Shown here one piece after another: positions 19,981 to 31,175 of a stretch of DNA of 64,000 nucleotides. The position numbers and the translations under genes were made by a program. The stretch comes from Wolfiporia cocos (Eukaryota; Basidiomycota; Agaricomycetes; Polyporales; Phaeolaceae), in contig JACCLO010000007.1 of assembly GCA_029448655.1 (NCBI GenBank), positions 434,001 through 498,000 on the forward strand, given 5' to 3'. Within the stretch, counting starts at the first letter, position 1. Every line of letters begins with the position of its first letter. The notes beneath the pieces are model-generated. The model searched no databases. It had not been told where the DNA came from and worked only from the letters and a program-made list of their open reading frames with translations.

Positions 19981-21987
19981 TCAGACCTTCTCGATGCGCG
20001 CCTCCTCGCGCCCGCCCGCGAGCGGCTTGTGCGCCTCCGCGGCGCGGCTCTGCTCGACGAGGTCTGCGCGGGACGTGAAGCCGGCCGGCGCCCATGTGCG
20101 CGACGTCCATGGCTTGCAGTACGGGTCGCCATACATCTACATCGCGCAGCGTGAGCCACAAGCAACTAAATGTACGAACGCGGCTACGCACCATGTCGAC
20201 GCTCTCCAGGCTGAGGTCCGACGACTCGTACAGGAAGAAGTAGACGACGACGGCGCCCGTCAGGTTGCACGCGGCAAAGACGAACCCGTAGCGAAAATGG
20301 ATGGCCTTGACGATGAACGGCGTGAAGAACGCGAGGAGGAAGTTCCACAGCCAGTTGCTCGCCGTCGCGAGCGCCGCCTGCTTCGCACGCGTGCGCGTCG
20401 GGAACGTCTCGCCGACGAGGATCCAGACACCCGGCGCCCAGGTCATCGCGTAGCCCAAGATGAACAAGCACGCCGAGACGATCATCAGCTTTCCGATGCC
20501 GGGATTGTCCTGCGGATTCTTCGCGGTGCCCGCTGCGGCAAAGACGAAGAGCCAGCACGAGTTCCATATGCCACCGATTATTAGTGGCAAGCGGCGGCCG
20601 AACTGCACGGTTCTAGTAAGCATGACGTTTTCACGGTGCACGGATAGGAAGTACTCACGCGCTCCATGACGTAGAGACCGCCGAACGTGCAGCCGAAGTT
20701 AACAGCGCCAAGGATGATTTGCGTGATGTAGGAGTCGCTAATACCAACGGATTGGAAGACGGTCGCGCCGTACTTCACGATGCCAAACTTAGCAAGTAGA
20801 CGATAGATCAACGTAGAGGGAGAACTTACGTAGAAGAAGTAGTTCGCGCCAGTGAGCTGTTGGAACATCTGCAGCGCCGAAACTGAAGCGCCATGAGCAT
20901 CTGCATTTCAAAGCCCAATTGGAACACACTCACGTAGGCAGGTCCTGTACAGCTGCTTCCTCTCAAACGAGAAACAGTCGAGCCATCCCGCAGCTACCTT
21001 GCGCTCATACTCAACAGCCTCGCGCATCTCGTCGAGCTCGCGGTTGATCACAAAGTGGTTCTCTGCTTCAGCCGCGGGAAGGCCACGACTGGCGGCCAAG
21101 CTGAGCCTCGCCTCATCGATGCGGCCCTGTTTGGTGAGCCATCGAGGAGACTCGGGCATGAACAGAATGCCAACACCAAGTATGGTGGGCCAGACGAAAG
21201 AAATGCCGACAACGGTCCGCCACGAGCCCGATCCGGAAATATCGCGCGCGCCAATCGAGATACAGTCTGTGGATAGAATTGAATGACCATAGCAACGGAT
21301 CTGGAAGGAACAGCGTACATGCGACGAGGATGCCAAAAGTGATGAAAAGTTGATATGTAGCCGTCAGGGTTCCACGAATTTGACTTGGCGCTGTCTCTGC
21401 TTGGTACATAGGCACGGCGGCGCTTAGCGAGCCGATGCCTAAGCCAGAAACCAACCGCCCTACGGCGAATTGCGCCCATTCATGCTCGGTGGTAATCTGG
21501 ACGACGACACCGATGGCGAAGATGAGACACTCGACAGACATTGCGTGCCGTCGACCGAGGTAATCCGCAGTTCTGCCTACAAATGAGCGAGAGGGAGAGC
21601 GGCGAGCAATGGCGGGACGTACGGTGCACCGAGCAGAGCGCCAACCAACGTGCCGATACTAAGGAGACCGACGACGAGACCCTCGCGGACGATACTGAAC
21701 TCGCATGTGCTGGCGTCGCCGGGTGTCTTACACTCGGCGAAGCGGAGGAGGAAGTCGTCCATGATGAGAATATCTGAGATCTGGCCGGTGTCGTACTGGG
21801 AAAAGGTGAGTAGCGGCAGCGGGACAGTGCGCCGGAGGACTCACACCGAAGATGAAGCCACCCATCGAGGCCAGGACGGCCAGGGCGATGGCCATGTACC
21901 CGATGGGCACGCCTTGCCTGCATAGGAGTTAGCGCACGAGTGGGGGATAGTGAGCGGGCAGACGCACGCGTAGAATAGAACGGCCAT
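19981..21987 (-). CDS. MFS sugar (hexose) transporter
   Basis: This is a twelve-helix major-facilitator sugar:proton symporter of the plasma membrane. It starts at the ATG at 21987-21985 (MAVLFYA) and ends with RIEKV and TGA at 19981, about 530 residues over roughly nine exons. Helix 1 reads QGVPIGYMAIALAVLASMGG and continues into FIFGYDTGQISDIL. The conserved loop 2/3 motif DYLGRRHAM, the helix 4-5 region GRLVSGLGIGSLSAAVPMYQ plus AETAP, and PESPRWL are present. So are YYGATVFQSVG-like text in helix 7, and the ETFPTRTRAKQAALATASNW motif after helix 10. The GYDTGQ and PESPRWL motifs place it in the sugar-porter family. Specificity (glucose, xylose or other) cannot be read from sequence. Introns are about 50-60 nt. 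Confidence 0.93.
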
Positions 21988-24900
21988 GGCTGGGGGAGTA
22001 GGAGGGAATGGAGCACGATCCGGAGCGGAGGAGAGAAGGAGGGAGGCTTATATGCCTGGCCCGTGACGAGAAAACGTAGGGCTGCTTAGCGTGACATCAT
22101 GACTAAACGCCAACCGAGGATGCGCGAGCGAGTGCGCTCCGGGAGGTATGGGAGTGGAGACCCGGCGAGCGCTCGGCCGACGCGGCTGCCTGAACAGTGC
22201 GCCCCGCCAACCAGCAAATTTCCCTGCTCGTCGAGGGCGACGACCGACGGGGAGCGCGCCTGCCTCTATCCCCGCATTCCCCAGGTTGTGTGCATCGTGC
22301 CATCCGCGGCCCCCACACGTTATCGTCCGATAGTGAAGGGCAGCCCATCAGATTGCTTACATCCGGTCCGAAGGCAGAGGCGGGGATGGTGTTGAGTATT
22401 GGGCGCTCCCTGCCTGATCGGTGCCGCTTGACGTCATATGTGATTCTGGGGCGAGAGAGGCGAGCATGGCCCTGTGCAGATCCAGCGGGCGCATTCGCTG
22501 CTGGAGACGTCGCAGAGCACTGCGCACTCGTCGTCGAGCGTGCCGTGGACGATGGCGGCCGGTTCGCGAAGTGCCCCGCTTGCCGTTCCCCATGGGCAGC
22601 CCCGCAGCCTGAATCATCAGAACCGTCTGACGGAACAGCCTCGGCCACATCGGCAGCCCGGGTAGACGTCCAGCCAAAAGCGACACCTCGCCGAGGTCCG
22701 ATTACGTGGGGATTCACCTTGCGCTGGGCGTTGTTAGATTTGGCAGTTTCACGCACGCTGATCGCCAGCCCCAACGATTCATGGCGAATGTCTCGCGAGA
22801 CCACCCTGGAAATATCGCGCATGAGCGTTGGCCGGCCGCAAGCGGTGCATGAGAAAACTTGCGAGAGATCCGGATGGGAAGATACGACTCACGGTACGGA
22901 ACGCTGACCGATCAGTCGGATGGCCGGAAAAATCTCGCGGCGCCAGTAGAACGCTGGACCGCTGGACCGTGGACCAGCTGGGACCGCGAAGACTCGCGAA
23001 CAATGTCGGGCGGTCCTCAGAGAGGTAAAGGGCGGGAAAGACGGGTGCGCCGTCGGGGCTCATCTTATATCTTGCTGCCGCAAACTTATCCCACGTCAAG
23101 GCGCCTGCCACAGAGGGAGTGCCTCTGCCCATGGATCACTCCCAAGATCAAAGCCAGCGCTTTACGATGACAACCCGCGTCGTCGCATGCCCCATTAGAC
23201 GCAAAAAACGGTTCATTGACGTATCCCCTCCGTACCGGCTGCCAGATGTCATATAGGGACGACAGGATGTGAAATGCCAGGAAACAATCTATCGGTATGT
23301 CACAGCGGCGAGGCGGGAGTGCAAGCATATGGAGAGGCACACGAAGCGCGCGACAGGACACGAATCGTGGACGGCATGCACGTTTCACGCAAGTGATAGC
23401 ACAAGAGCCGCCGGCGGCAGGACGAATTGCTGCAGGAGGCCCATGCGGACCAGTGCGTCAATTTCACAAGCGTCATCTGCCCGCTGTCCATGCCGGGGAG
23501 ATGAACGGGGATCTGCCAGAGCGGGAGGAGCAGCATCGAGTCTTGCGGTGACGAAGAGCGTAGCTAGTTCATTCAGAGCTCCAATGAGGCGCAGCGATAC
23601 CGTCGAAGCACCCCTCCGGACGGGCCATGCCAAAGGGAGGCCCGTGCATCGCCCACCTGCGCGTGGATCGCAGTGATGATCCGTGATTGGAAGCCGCTCG
23701 GACTTTGAGCGCACAGCCGAGTCCGCCGCGCGGAGTGAAGATGCGGGGTATCCGAGCGTGAAGGGAGAAGCGGGGAACGTGAAGCCGCGAGCGTGTTCGT
23801 TGTGCGGGGACAGCAGATCCGAGGTTTCCTCGAGAGCACGTTATCAAAGTCAGATTGCACACTTCGCCTCGCGAACTCAACAGCCTGCAGGTGTGTCATC
23901 TACCACGCGCTGTAGCGACTGCATGAGACTTGACAGCGCGGACAAATATGCGACCTTCATCCGACATTACCGCACGAGATTACGATCTTCCCGCCCTCCA
24001 TCCGCTCACGGCGCAAGCGTGTCTCGTAGATCCGCACATCTGCACAATAATAACTCGCTTTCCCTGGCGTTGCGCGAGTAGATTGGCTTCGCTTCAAACT
24101 TTCCTCCGTCGTTCGTATGCGGCCCGGCGCGAGCCAAATTGACTCTGAGGTTGCCAGGGTCGACCTTCCGAAAAGCACCAAATATACACATCGGTGCGTG
24201 TAGGAAGTGAGAATGGAAGCGCAGGCTGAAGTGCGAAGGCGAATGGCGGTATAAGAGGGGCAATGGGCAAGGCAGGGCAGCGCACCGTACGACAAAATGC
24301 ACGTCTACACGCACGTTATCGGCGTCGAAGCGACCGTTGCGGAGATTGCACATGCCGTCAGCATCAGCCATTGCGAATCGCGCAGGTCTACTCTGCGGCT
24401 GTATGGTCTTGGGAAATCAGCGCGGGCCGGGGCCAACGCACAGCCTGAGGCACTGGGGCTTACTGTGTATCACACACATGCATGGGTGGGGTGAGAGTTT
24501 CGTGCAGTGCAATTGTCAGGCTGCGAGAACGGTTATATTCAGAATACACACAAGACGACTGCGGCTGCTAAGGCCGTAGTCATCAGTGTCCGACGTACCG
24601 AATCCCAAACGTCACCCATCAAGAACGCGCTGCGTCGTATAGAGGGAGATCTCGGGCACCTACAGTGTACTGGAACCAAAGGTGATGACGCTATTGTCGC
24701 TGATGTCACCCTAATGCCGGCGGGACTCCAAACTTAGAGCAATAGGTTTCTTCTTGGTAGTTTCCAGGCAAGTGGTGTAAGTCAACGTTCAGCCACAGGC
24801 CCACAAGTCGCGACGCAATTTGACCTGGTAACAGGACTCTCCTGAAACCAACGCCGAGACTAGATCTTGGCGATGATGGGTCAAATGATGCACGAGCTAC

Positions 24901-25819
24901 GGTCAATTGCACATCAAATACTTTAAAAGCTTCACGAGTGGTAGTATGAGGGTTATCCACGCACCTTGTGCCGAGAACGCCCCGCAGGCTGCGATGCAGA
25001 GCTATACGGGAACCAGTGCTCTGTGCTATCCTAAAGCTCAAGATATTCGGGAGAATGCACAGGCATTGTCTTGAGATCAACAGCCCGTGGTTCGAGAAGG
25101 TGGCCGAACCTAATACATCGCCTCATATGCATCGACAAATGGTGCAGCATTCCGATCAAGACCTCGTCCCATCTAGTCTGCAGCACTCGCACACGAGACG
25201 AGTCCCATCGGCCCAGTACCTCGGGGCGGCGTCAGAGCAAGCCAGCAGGAGAGCAAGCCAGTCCCAGAGTGGTACGTTGGTCGAGCCACAATGCCGGAGA
25301 GGTCCGATGTGCGGATATCCGGTGGTCAGGTCTTTGTCAGAATGCCGCCGAAATGCAGGCTGAAGCATCGATGGCTTGTTACGAGCTAGACAGCTCAAAT
25401 TGCGTGACAAGTCATGGTGCCCGCTGGATATACGTACCCTATAGCGAGTGTCTGATAGTAAGCGACTCAATCTCGAAAGTGCCACCGGAAGTCTGCGGTC
25501 GGACTACCCGGGGCGTCCACCGAATCCTGTGCCATAGATGCAGGCATTGCATAGCAGAGCTCGAAGCCAGACAGCCATTCGGTGTGTTCTTCGTATTGTC
25601 CAGTACTGCCAGCCTAGTACAGCTAGAGATATGCATTGGGATTGAGCTCAGGCTGTACACGATGCTGTTCAAAAAACGAATCACACGACGGTGACGGCAA
25701 CTGCTGTATCGGGAAGTAGGTGGGTCCCTCTTGCTCTTGCTGAGTAAGCAGAGGCGCAGCCAGCCTCCACCGCTTAAGGACTGTGGCCGCTTCCCCTTGA
25801 ACTCTCACAAACACAGAAC
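21988..25819. other. 3.8-kb stretch without a supported gene
   Basis: The first part is GC-rich (22.1-23.9 kb), so long frames open on both strands by composition. The plus frame 22197-22907 includes FAKCPACRSPW, reminiscent of the end of a RING finger, but the preceding metal ligands are not in order. The rest has only short frames. The ends should contain promoters of the flanking sugar-transporter and PIN-domain genes. Confidence 0.3.
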
Positions 25820-27097
25820 ATGGCTCAACCCAAGGTAAGCCGACGTATCCCCCTACCCGCCAGACTCATGGAATTTGAACCATACTTACGAGACTGGAAC
25901 ATGCAGGGTACAGCTATCGCCTCCAACAAACTGGCCATGTCCCGCGCCCTCGGCGCCGCGTTCCTCAACCACCAGGTTCAGCAGCTGGAAAAGACGGTAA
26001 CAGATGTCGGGCCTGGTGGAGGAAACTGGAGGGAGCGGCGCAACCCGAATGTTCACGACCATCACAAGCGCTCGCGTGCCGCGCCTGCTAAGGCACCGAG
26101 CAAGCGGGACGGCGAAGTAGCGGATGCGGACTTCGACAGGGCGAGGAAGAGAGAGGCTGCTAACGTGAAGGATGCGGACATTATCGTGGTGGATGCGAGT
26201 GTGCTGGTTCATGCCCTGTCGCAGGTCAAGAAGTGGTGCAGGGACGGTCGCGAGGAAGTCATTATTGTTCCCCTTGAAGGTGCGTGCAGCCAACACATCA
26301 TACACCAGTGACCCTCTCACTCGTGCAACTCAGCCCTGAACACCCTCGATCTGCTCAAGAAGGGCATGAGCTCTCTCGCGCAGCGGGCCCGCGCAGCCTC
26401 TCGTATCTTGGAAGCGCAGGTCGGCACCAACCCGCGGATCCGGGTCCAGCGCGACGATGCATTCGTGCTCTGGGACAGCATCTTCGACAACAAAGTCGCG
26501 CCTCCCACCGGATCTCCCGAATGGGTCCGGCGCACGATCTGCTGTGCGCGCTGGGAAGTCAATCACGCCACCGCACACGCCGCCGCCGCCGCCCCCAAGC
26601 CGCGTGTCGTGCTTGCCGTCCTATCGCAGTCCGCAGAGACGCAGTCCGAGGCCATCTTCCCGCCCCACGCGCACGCGTCGTCGTCCCCCGTCCCGCTGCC
26701 CGCGCCACAGACGAACCGGCACGAGCCCCGCTCCTCCGGCGCGCTGGTCACCCAGTGGGCGGCCAAGGCCGGCATCGAGGTGTTCGAGGTCACCCCGGGC
26801 GCGGACGCCGGGCGCGGGCCGCACAACACGTCGCCCTCGCGAGACGCGGCCGCGAACGGCCGGCGCTCGCCGCAGACGACGCGGCAGGCCCCGGAGGGCG
26901 AGCGCAAGCGCGGCGTGCGCAGGAACTCGTACCGCTTCGATGGAGAACGCCCCGTGATGGCTGGCGGGCGCCCGGGTGCGGGCGTGGGCCTTGTTGAGCG
27001 CCCGCCCGCGGTCATGGCTATGATGGAGATGGTTGCCCAGCCGCAGCGCGTGGTTCGTGTTCTCGCGCGCGGCGAGAAGCTGGAGCCCGACACATAG
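25820..27097 (+). CDS. PIN-domain protein, Nmd4-like
   Basis: Three exons join in phase: 25820-25834, 25907-26279 and 26334-27097, giving 383 residues. The first exon encodes only MAQPK. The PIN domain core spans about residues 85-200: the first strand DADIIVVDASVLVHALSQVK carries the acidic Asp after VV, followed by EEVIIVPLEALNTLDLLKKG, where Glu aligns with the second acidic position. A later IRVQRDDAFVLWDSIF segment supplies further acidic residues. The rest is low-complexity, Ala/Pro-rich and basic, likely disordered. Yeast Nmd4 is a PIN protein that binds Upf1 in nonsense-mediated decay; that role is suggested here, not shown. Catalytic activity is uncertain. Exon 3 is very GC-rich. Confidence 0.75.
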
Positions 27098-27684
27098 GTA
27101 TTGGCGTGTCACACAACGCTAAGGTCAGTCCTTTGTGTGCAGACATGCGTCTGCGACCACTGATTGCATGGCAGATTTGCACCATCGCACCATGTTACAG
27201 ACGCAGGCACGGCCTAGAGGCATCGTGCATGCTCGTTGACGGACAGATCGCGTCGCGAACGGGCACGCTTGCCGCAGTAATGGTTCTGGCACGCACGTTA
27301 ACGGTTCACCGATCGCGACTGATGAGGTCGATTTTGGAATGCCGGGAGGAGACGATCCTCAGTGGCTGGCCGGCTCGGATTCACGGTATGAAGCTCGGAT
27401 TTTGATGACGGCTTGGCGAACAGTTTGGGTGCTGTCCTCCACACGAAGCCGAGATTCAGATTGGATAGGCCTTCCCCCACCATATGCTACACAATCCATT
27501 TCATCTCCTGTATATGCCCCCTTTCTTGTCCTAGTCCCCCGACTGGTAGATTCAATACAAGTGTCTTTCACATAAGAAGTGCTACCTGCAACGTCACAAA
27601 TTCTGACGATGTCGACATCCTTCTCTGACGAGAACTATGATACACATTTTTGACTAACAAGAGGTGATGTAGATCATACAACAA
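27098..27684. other. Convergent 3' intergenic region
   Basis: This is the 3' flank between the PIN gene (plus) and prefoldin subunit 5 (minus). Short frames only; nothing supported. Confidence 0.35.
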
Positions 27685-28326
27685 TCATCCCGCCTTCGTG
27701 CTTTTCCCCGCTGCTTGCTCTTGGAGCTTCGCTTGCATGACATTGATTAGGTAGTTCATATTGTCCTGCTTCTTCGATATCGTCTCTTGCAAGGCCTCCA
27801 GATTTGTTCTGATGTAATCAACTTTCGACTCATAGTGCTTCAGAGCTTGCGCGCGAGACTGAGAGTGGACTTAGTTTGATATCAATAGGAGGACTAAGAT
27901 CGTCGCATACTTTCTTGACGTAGTATCCAGTACCAACGTCTACAATGACGTTCTCCAAGTCACATAGCTTCCCGGGCACATAGAGCGAGTTCGTCAATGG
28001 TACAAGTACCGTCTTGTCTACAAACAACCACTACCATCAGAGTGCAGCTAGTCTCAATACATGCAATTACGTACCTTTGTTTTCGGGCCTCACCTGCTTT
28101 GTGTTATCGATGCATGCTCGAAATTTTGCTTGCGCCTGTCGCAACTGGGAGAACGAATTCGATAAATGGCTCAATTCCTGTATATTATATTACATCAGAT
28201 GCTGCCCACTCTAAGACAAGACTGGCGACCTACCTCCTCGAGTTGCCTGCGTACGTCCGCCAATTGTGGTAGATCTAAGTCCGTGACATTTATCTGCTGT
28301 GTTTGATTGGGCGAACTGCTCGACAT
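27685..28326 (-). CDS. GIM5/PFD5: Prefoldin subunit 5 (alpha type)
   Basis: This is a subunit of the hexameric prefoldin co-chaperone, which captures nascent actin and tubulin and hands them to the CCT chaperonin in the cytosol. Four exons run from the ATG at 28326 to the TGA at 27685 and give 158 residues, the normal length. The N-terminal coiled coil begins with [13 protein letters not shown] and [19 protein letters not shown]. The beta-hairpin region reads [15 protein letters not shown] then [15 protein letters not shown], the clearest family signature. The C-terminal coiled coil is [20 protein letters not shown] through [17 protein letters not shown]. Exon 1 is 28326-28234; introns have ordinary GT..AG ends. 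Confidence 0.95.
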
Positions 28327-28431
28327 TCTGGTCAGCTACAAGCAAGCTCCTCACGGTCGCTCATGGCTGCATAACATGGTCAATCTTCATATGCTCGCTG
28401 ATATAAAACATAAGCTTCTCAGGATATTTAA

Positions 28432-28502
28432 GCATCAGTGGTGTAGCGGTAACATTGGGTCTTCCCATGGCCTAGCTCCGGGTTCGACTCCCGGCTGATG
28501 CA
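28432..28502 (+). tRNA. tRNA-Gly (CCC)
   Basis: The 71-nt sequence folds as a cloverleaf without an intron. The acceptor stem GCATCAG pairs with CTGATGC, with discriminator A. The D arm holds a good A box (GTGTAGCGGTAACAT). The anticodon stem GGGTC/GGCCT includes G-T pairs and has the loop TTCCCAT with anticodon CCC. The T stem-loop CCGGG-TTCGACT-CCCGG gives a good B box. A T-run for pol III termination follows at 28522-28526. It lies about 100 bp upstream of prefoldin 5, on the opposite strand. Confidence 0.93.
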
Positions 28503-28894
28503 AATCGTTTGACAGAAAGTATTTTTGTTGTTCATCCTTACGCCAAACCTCCGATTGCACTGTAGTTACTATCTGTTTTGTTCCTCGTTGTTTAGATTAC
28601 TTGGTATACACGCTCACTCGACATACTGTATGTCGCATTGAAGCCAAATTGCGCCTTGTCTTGGCGAAACACCTTAGTAGCGCCCGCACGTACTTGCTGC
28701 GGCAAGACCACTCCTCTGCAGCATCCGATATCCATACATTACAAGTTGTACGTCACAGACGGCTAGTCTCGCTTGCATATTTTTCTCGTGGTAGCAGCTT
28801 TGCATGCTGCACCTAGCTGCCGTCAATTTCGACCGCGCATCGAGGTAGTATAGCGGGTTGCGAAGCAACCTCCTACCCATTAACGACCCGGACG

Positions 28895-30914
28895 ATGGAG
28901 TTCGAGAAAGCGCCTCAGGACATAGGTGCGCATATTATGCAGCTGTATAACGCAATGCTGACAGATACAAGTGGCCATCTTCCATGCCGCCTTCCATCCT
29001 ACCCAGGGAAGCATCTTAGACTGGTCCTTGAAGGCAAGCGAAGGTATTATCGATGCTGTGTTCATTTAAGAGGGGCTCACAATGCACAACAGACCTGGAC
29101 CTCAGCCATGTCGAGTTCAGCTGTCTTCCGAGCGGTTTGCATCTCATCGAGCGAGACGTCGTGTGAGGGCTATTCGCCTCTTCGCGCGTTGCAGCCTCAC
29201 TGAACTTCTAGCTAGCTATTTCACGAAGGACGACTATCCCGGAGTATGTGTGTTTCATCGGCGAAAGACAACAGAAGAGGGCCACCGCGGCTTTCGGCTC
29301 TCGTCACTTGGGATCTTGCTCGCCAAATCTGAGCGGCCACGCCCGTGGCTGCATGTTCCAGCTTTAAAGGCTCTCTTCCACACCATATATACATCCCTCG
29401 AGGAGAGGGAGACCCTTGTCCCCCTCGAAACTGACTGGGAACCTGCACGCCGCTTCTTCGACGAACGTAAGGTGCGTCGGGCCGACCTTGGCGGTGTAGG
29501 CGGCTGGAAAGGATGGAGCGCCGAGTTCGACGGCGATGCGCTCGACACAGATCCGACGATCCACCTCCCTCATCTCCTACGTATCATAGGACCCTCATCC
29601 TTGACACTGTACAAGCACATCCTCGGACGACGGCGAATTCTTATTTATACCCTTCCCCCAGTCGAAGCGGCGTGCATACTGTGTCAAGTGGCTGCGGATC
29701 TCTGCTATCAGTACCAAACTGACGGCGACGAGTCTTCGAGTGACGAGCACGACACCCCGCGACCCATGAAGGGCAAAGCAAAGGAAGGCGTACGGGTGCT
29801 CGGGATGGTGACGCTCAACGACCTTCCAAAGCTCGAGTACGAGAGTCAGTCCGGACGGGGTTGGATAGCATGTACCACTGATGCAATCTTCCTGGAGAAG
29901 CCCTCTTATTATGATCTACTTATTGACCTCCGCACATCGACTCCGAATACCCGGCCGACATTTTATGCATCCAAGCCCGCTGAACAGCCGAGCCCGCGAG
30001 GAGCGTCACATCGGCTATCCCAGGTGCGCTTCACCTGGAGTGACGTGAAGTTGGTACGTCTACATGTATGCAGCATGTTCCGTGACTAAGCGCGCAACGT
30101 GGACGGTTAACAGTGGTCTGAGGTTGAGCGGCTACTCCAATCCGAAGAGGGGGACTGTGCAGATATCTGCTGTGACGCTAGCTTGAAGTCACGCCCAAGC
30201 TCAAGCTCGTGGACAGACATCTGGCGCGTATATGAGGATGTATGCGTCATCTGCGCGGGCCTCTGGATGGGTGCATGGCGAGGCCACCCGTCACTTGGAA
30301 GTAATCAAATGGGTGCACGCTGGCCCGTAGAGAACTGGGGCAGCATTCGACTCGAGGGGGACGACGACTACCCATTCCGAAAGAATTCGTATGTGCGCAA
30401 CCTGGGAATGGGCATCGAAGGCCGGCCGATAGCCGAACCGTCATCTTCGTCCGGACGCTCCTTCCGAGGGATTGTCAAGTCCAGCTGGTCAAAGACAAAA
30501 GGCGAGACGCATACATCACACAGCTCAACCGCTCCGTCGACTCTGTACCCGAGTGGCTCCAAAGACTTCGCAGTAATTGCGCACGTCGAAGACGGTCGCG
30601 GCTCGAGGCGCGCCCGACAGGTCATAATGACCCTTTCCCTTCTAGAGACATTCCATAACAACACTTGCCTCACATTGGAGCGCTTGGCGGCACTGCTGCC
30701 CCAGCGACGCATTCAGCTCGCTAACGATGCTGACACATCGGGCGGGATCGTCATGCTCACTCCGAAAGATGTGATGACGTTTGAGCTGGGGCCATTCAGT
30801 GGACTTGACGCACGGTTCATTGAATGGCTCGGCGACGAATACGGCGGTGGCGCAAGGGTGGTTGTCCGGCGTGGCTGGCGAGATCTGGTAGGATTGCTCC
30901 TTGGCTTCGGGTAA
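28895..30914 (+). CDS. DENND11/LCHN-like protein (DUF4484)
   Basis: Five exons join in phase: 28895-28925, 28972-29043, 29093-29162, 29216-30053 and 30114-30914, giving 603 residues. The N-terminal uDENN-like part reads DIVAIFHAAFHPTQGSILDW then DLSHVEFSCLPSGLH and YFTKDDYPGVCVFHRR. The central part has LYKHILGRRRILIYTLPPVE and AACILCQVAADLCY, typical of the DUF4484/LCHN family. GVRVLGMVTLNDLPKLE and GWIACTTDAIFLEKPSYYDL follow. The C-terminal half has a Ser-rich linker and an ending GWRDLVGLLLGFG. DENN proteins are often Rab-GTPase regulators in vesicle traffic; the exact target of this branch is unknown. The start is the first ATG in good context and gives an unbroken family match. Confidence 0.88.
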
Positions 30915-31175
30915 TAATATGTAGTTCTATTGCTGTGTCTGATTAGATGGATAATTACTGTGGACGATTATGAAATATTTGAAATGTCATTGCTACTGAA
31001 CACTCGAGAGCCAAGCTACTGTAGTCAAGAGTCTTTGGGTGCGACTTGCTATGCGCGGGATACCGGCCGGCGTCTATATATGAACGCGCCTAGCCCGCGC
31101 GGATTGGGCGCCTCCCGTCCTTGCCTCTTACACTCGTCTTCCAACATTATCGCAGCGAGCGAAGTACAAGCGTAA

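Noticed and set aside
22197..22907. 236-codon plus frame with FAKCPACRSPW, considered as a RING-type protein
   Set aside because: The opposite strand is equally open, the other Cys/His ligands are missing, and the region is GC-rich.
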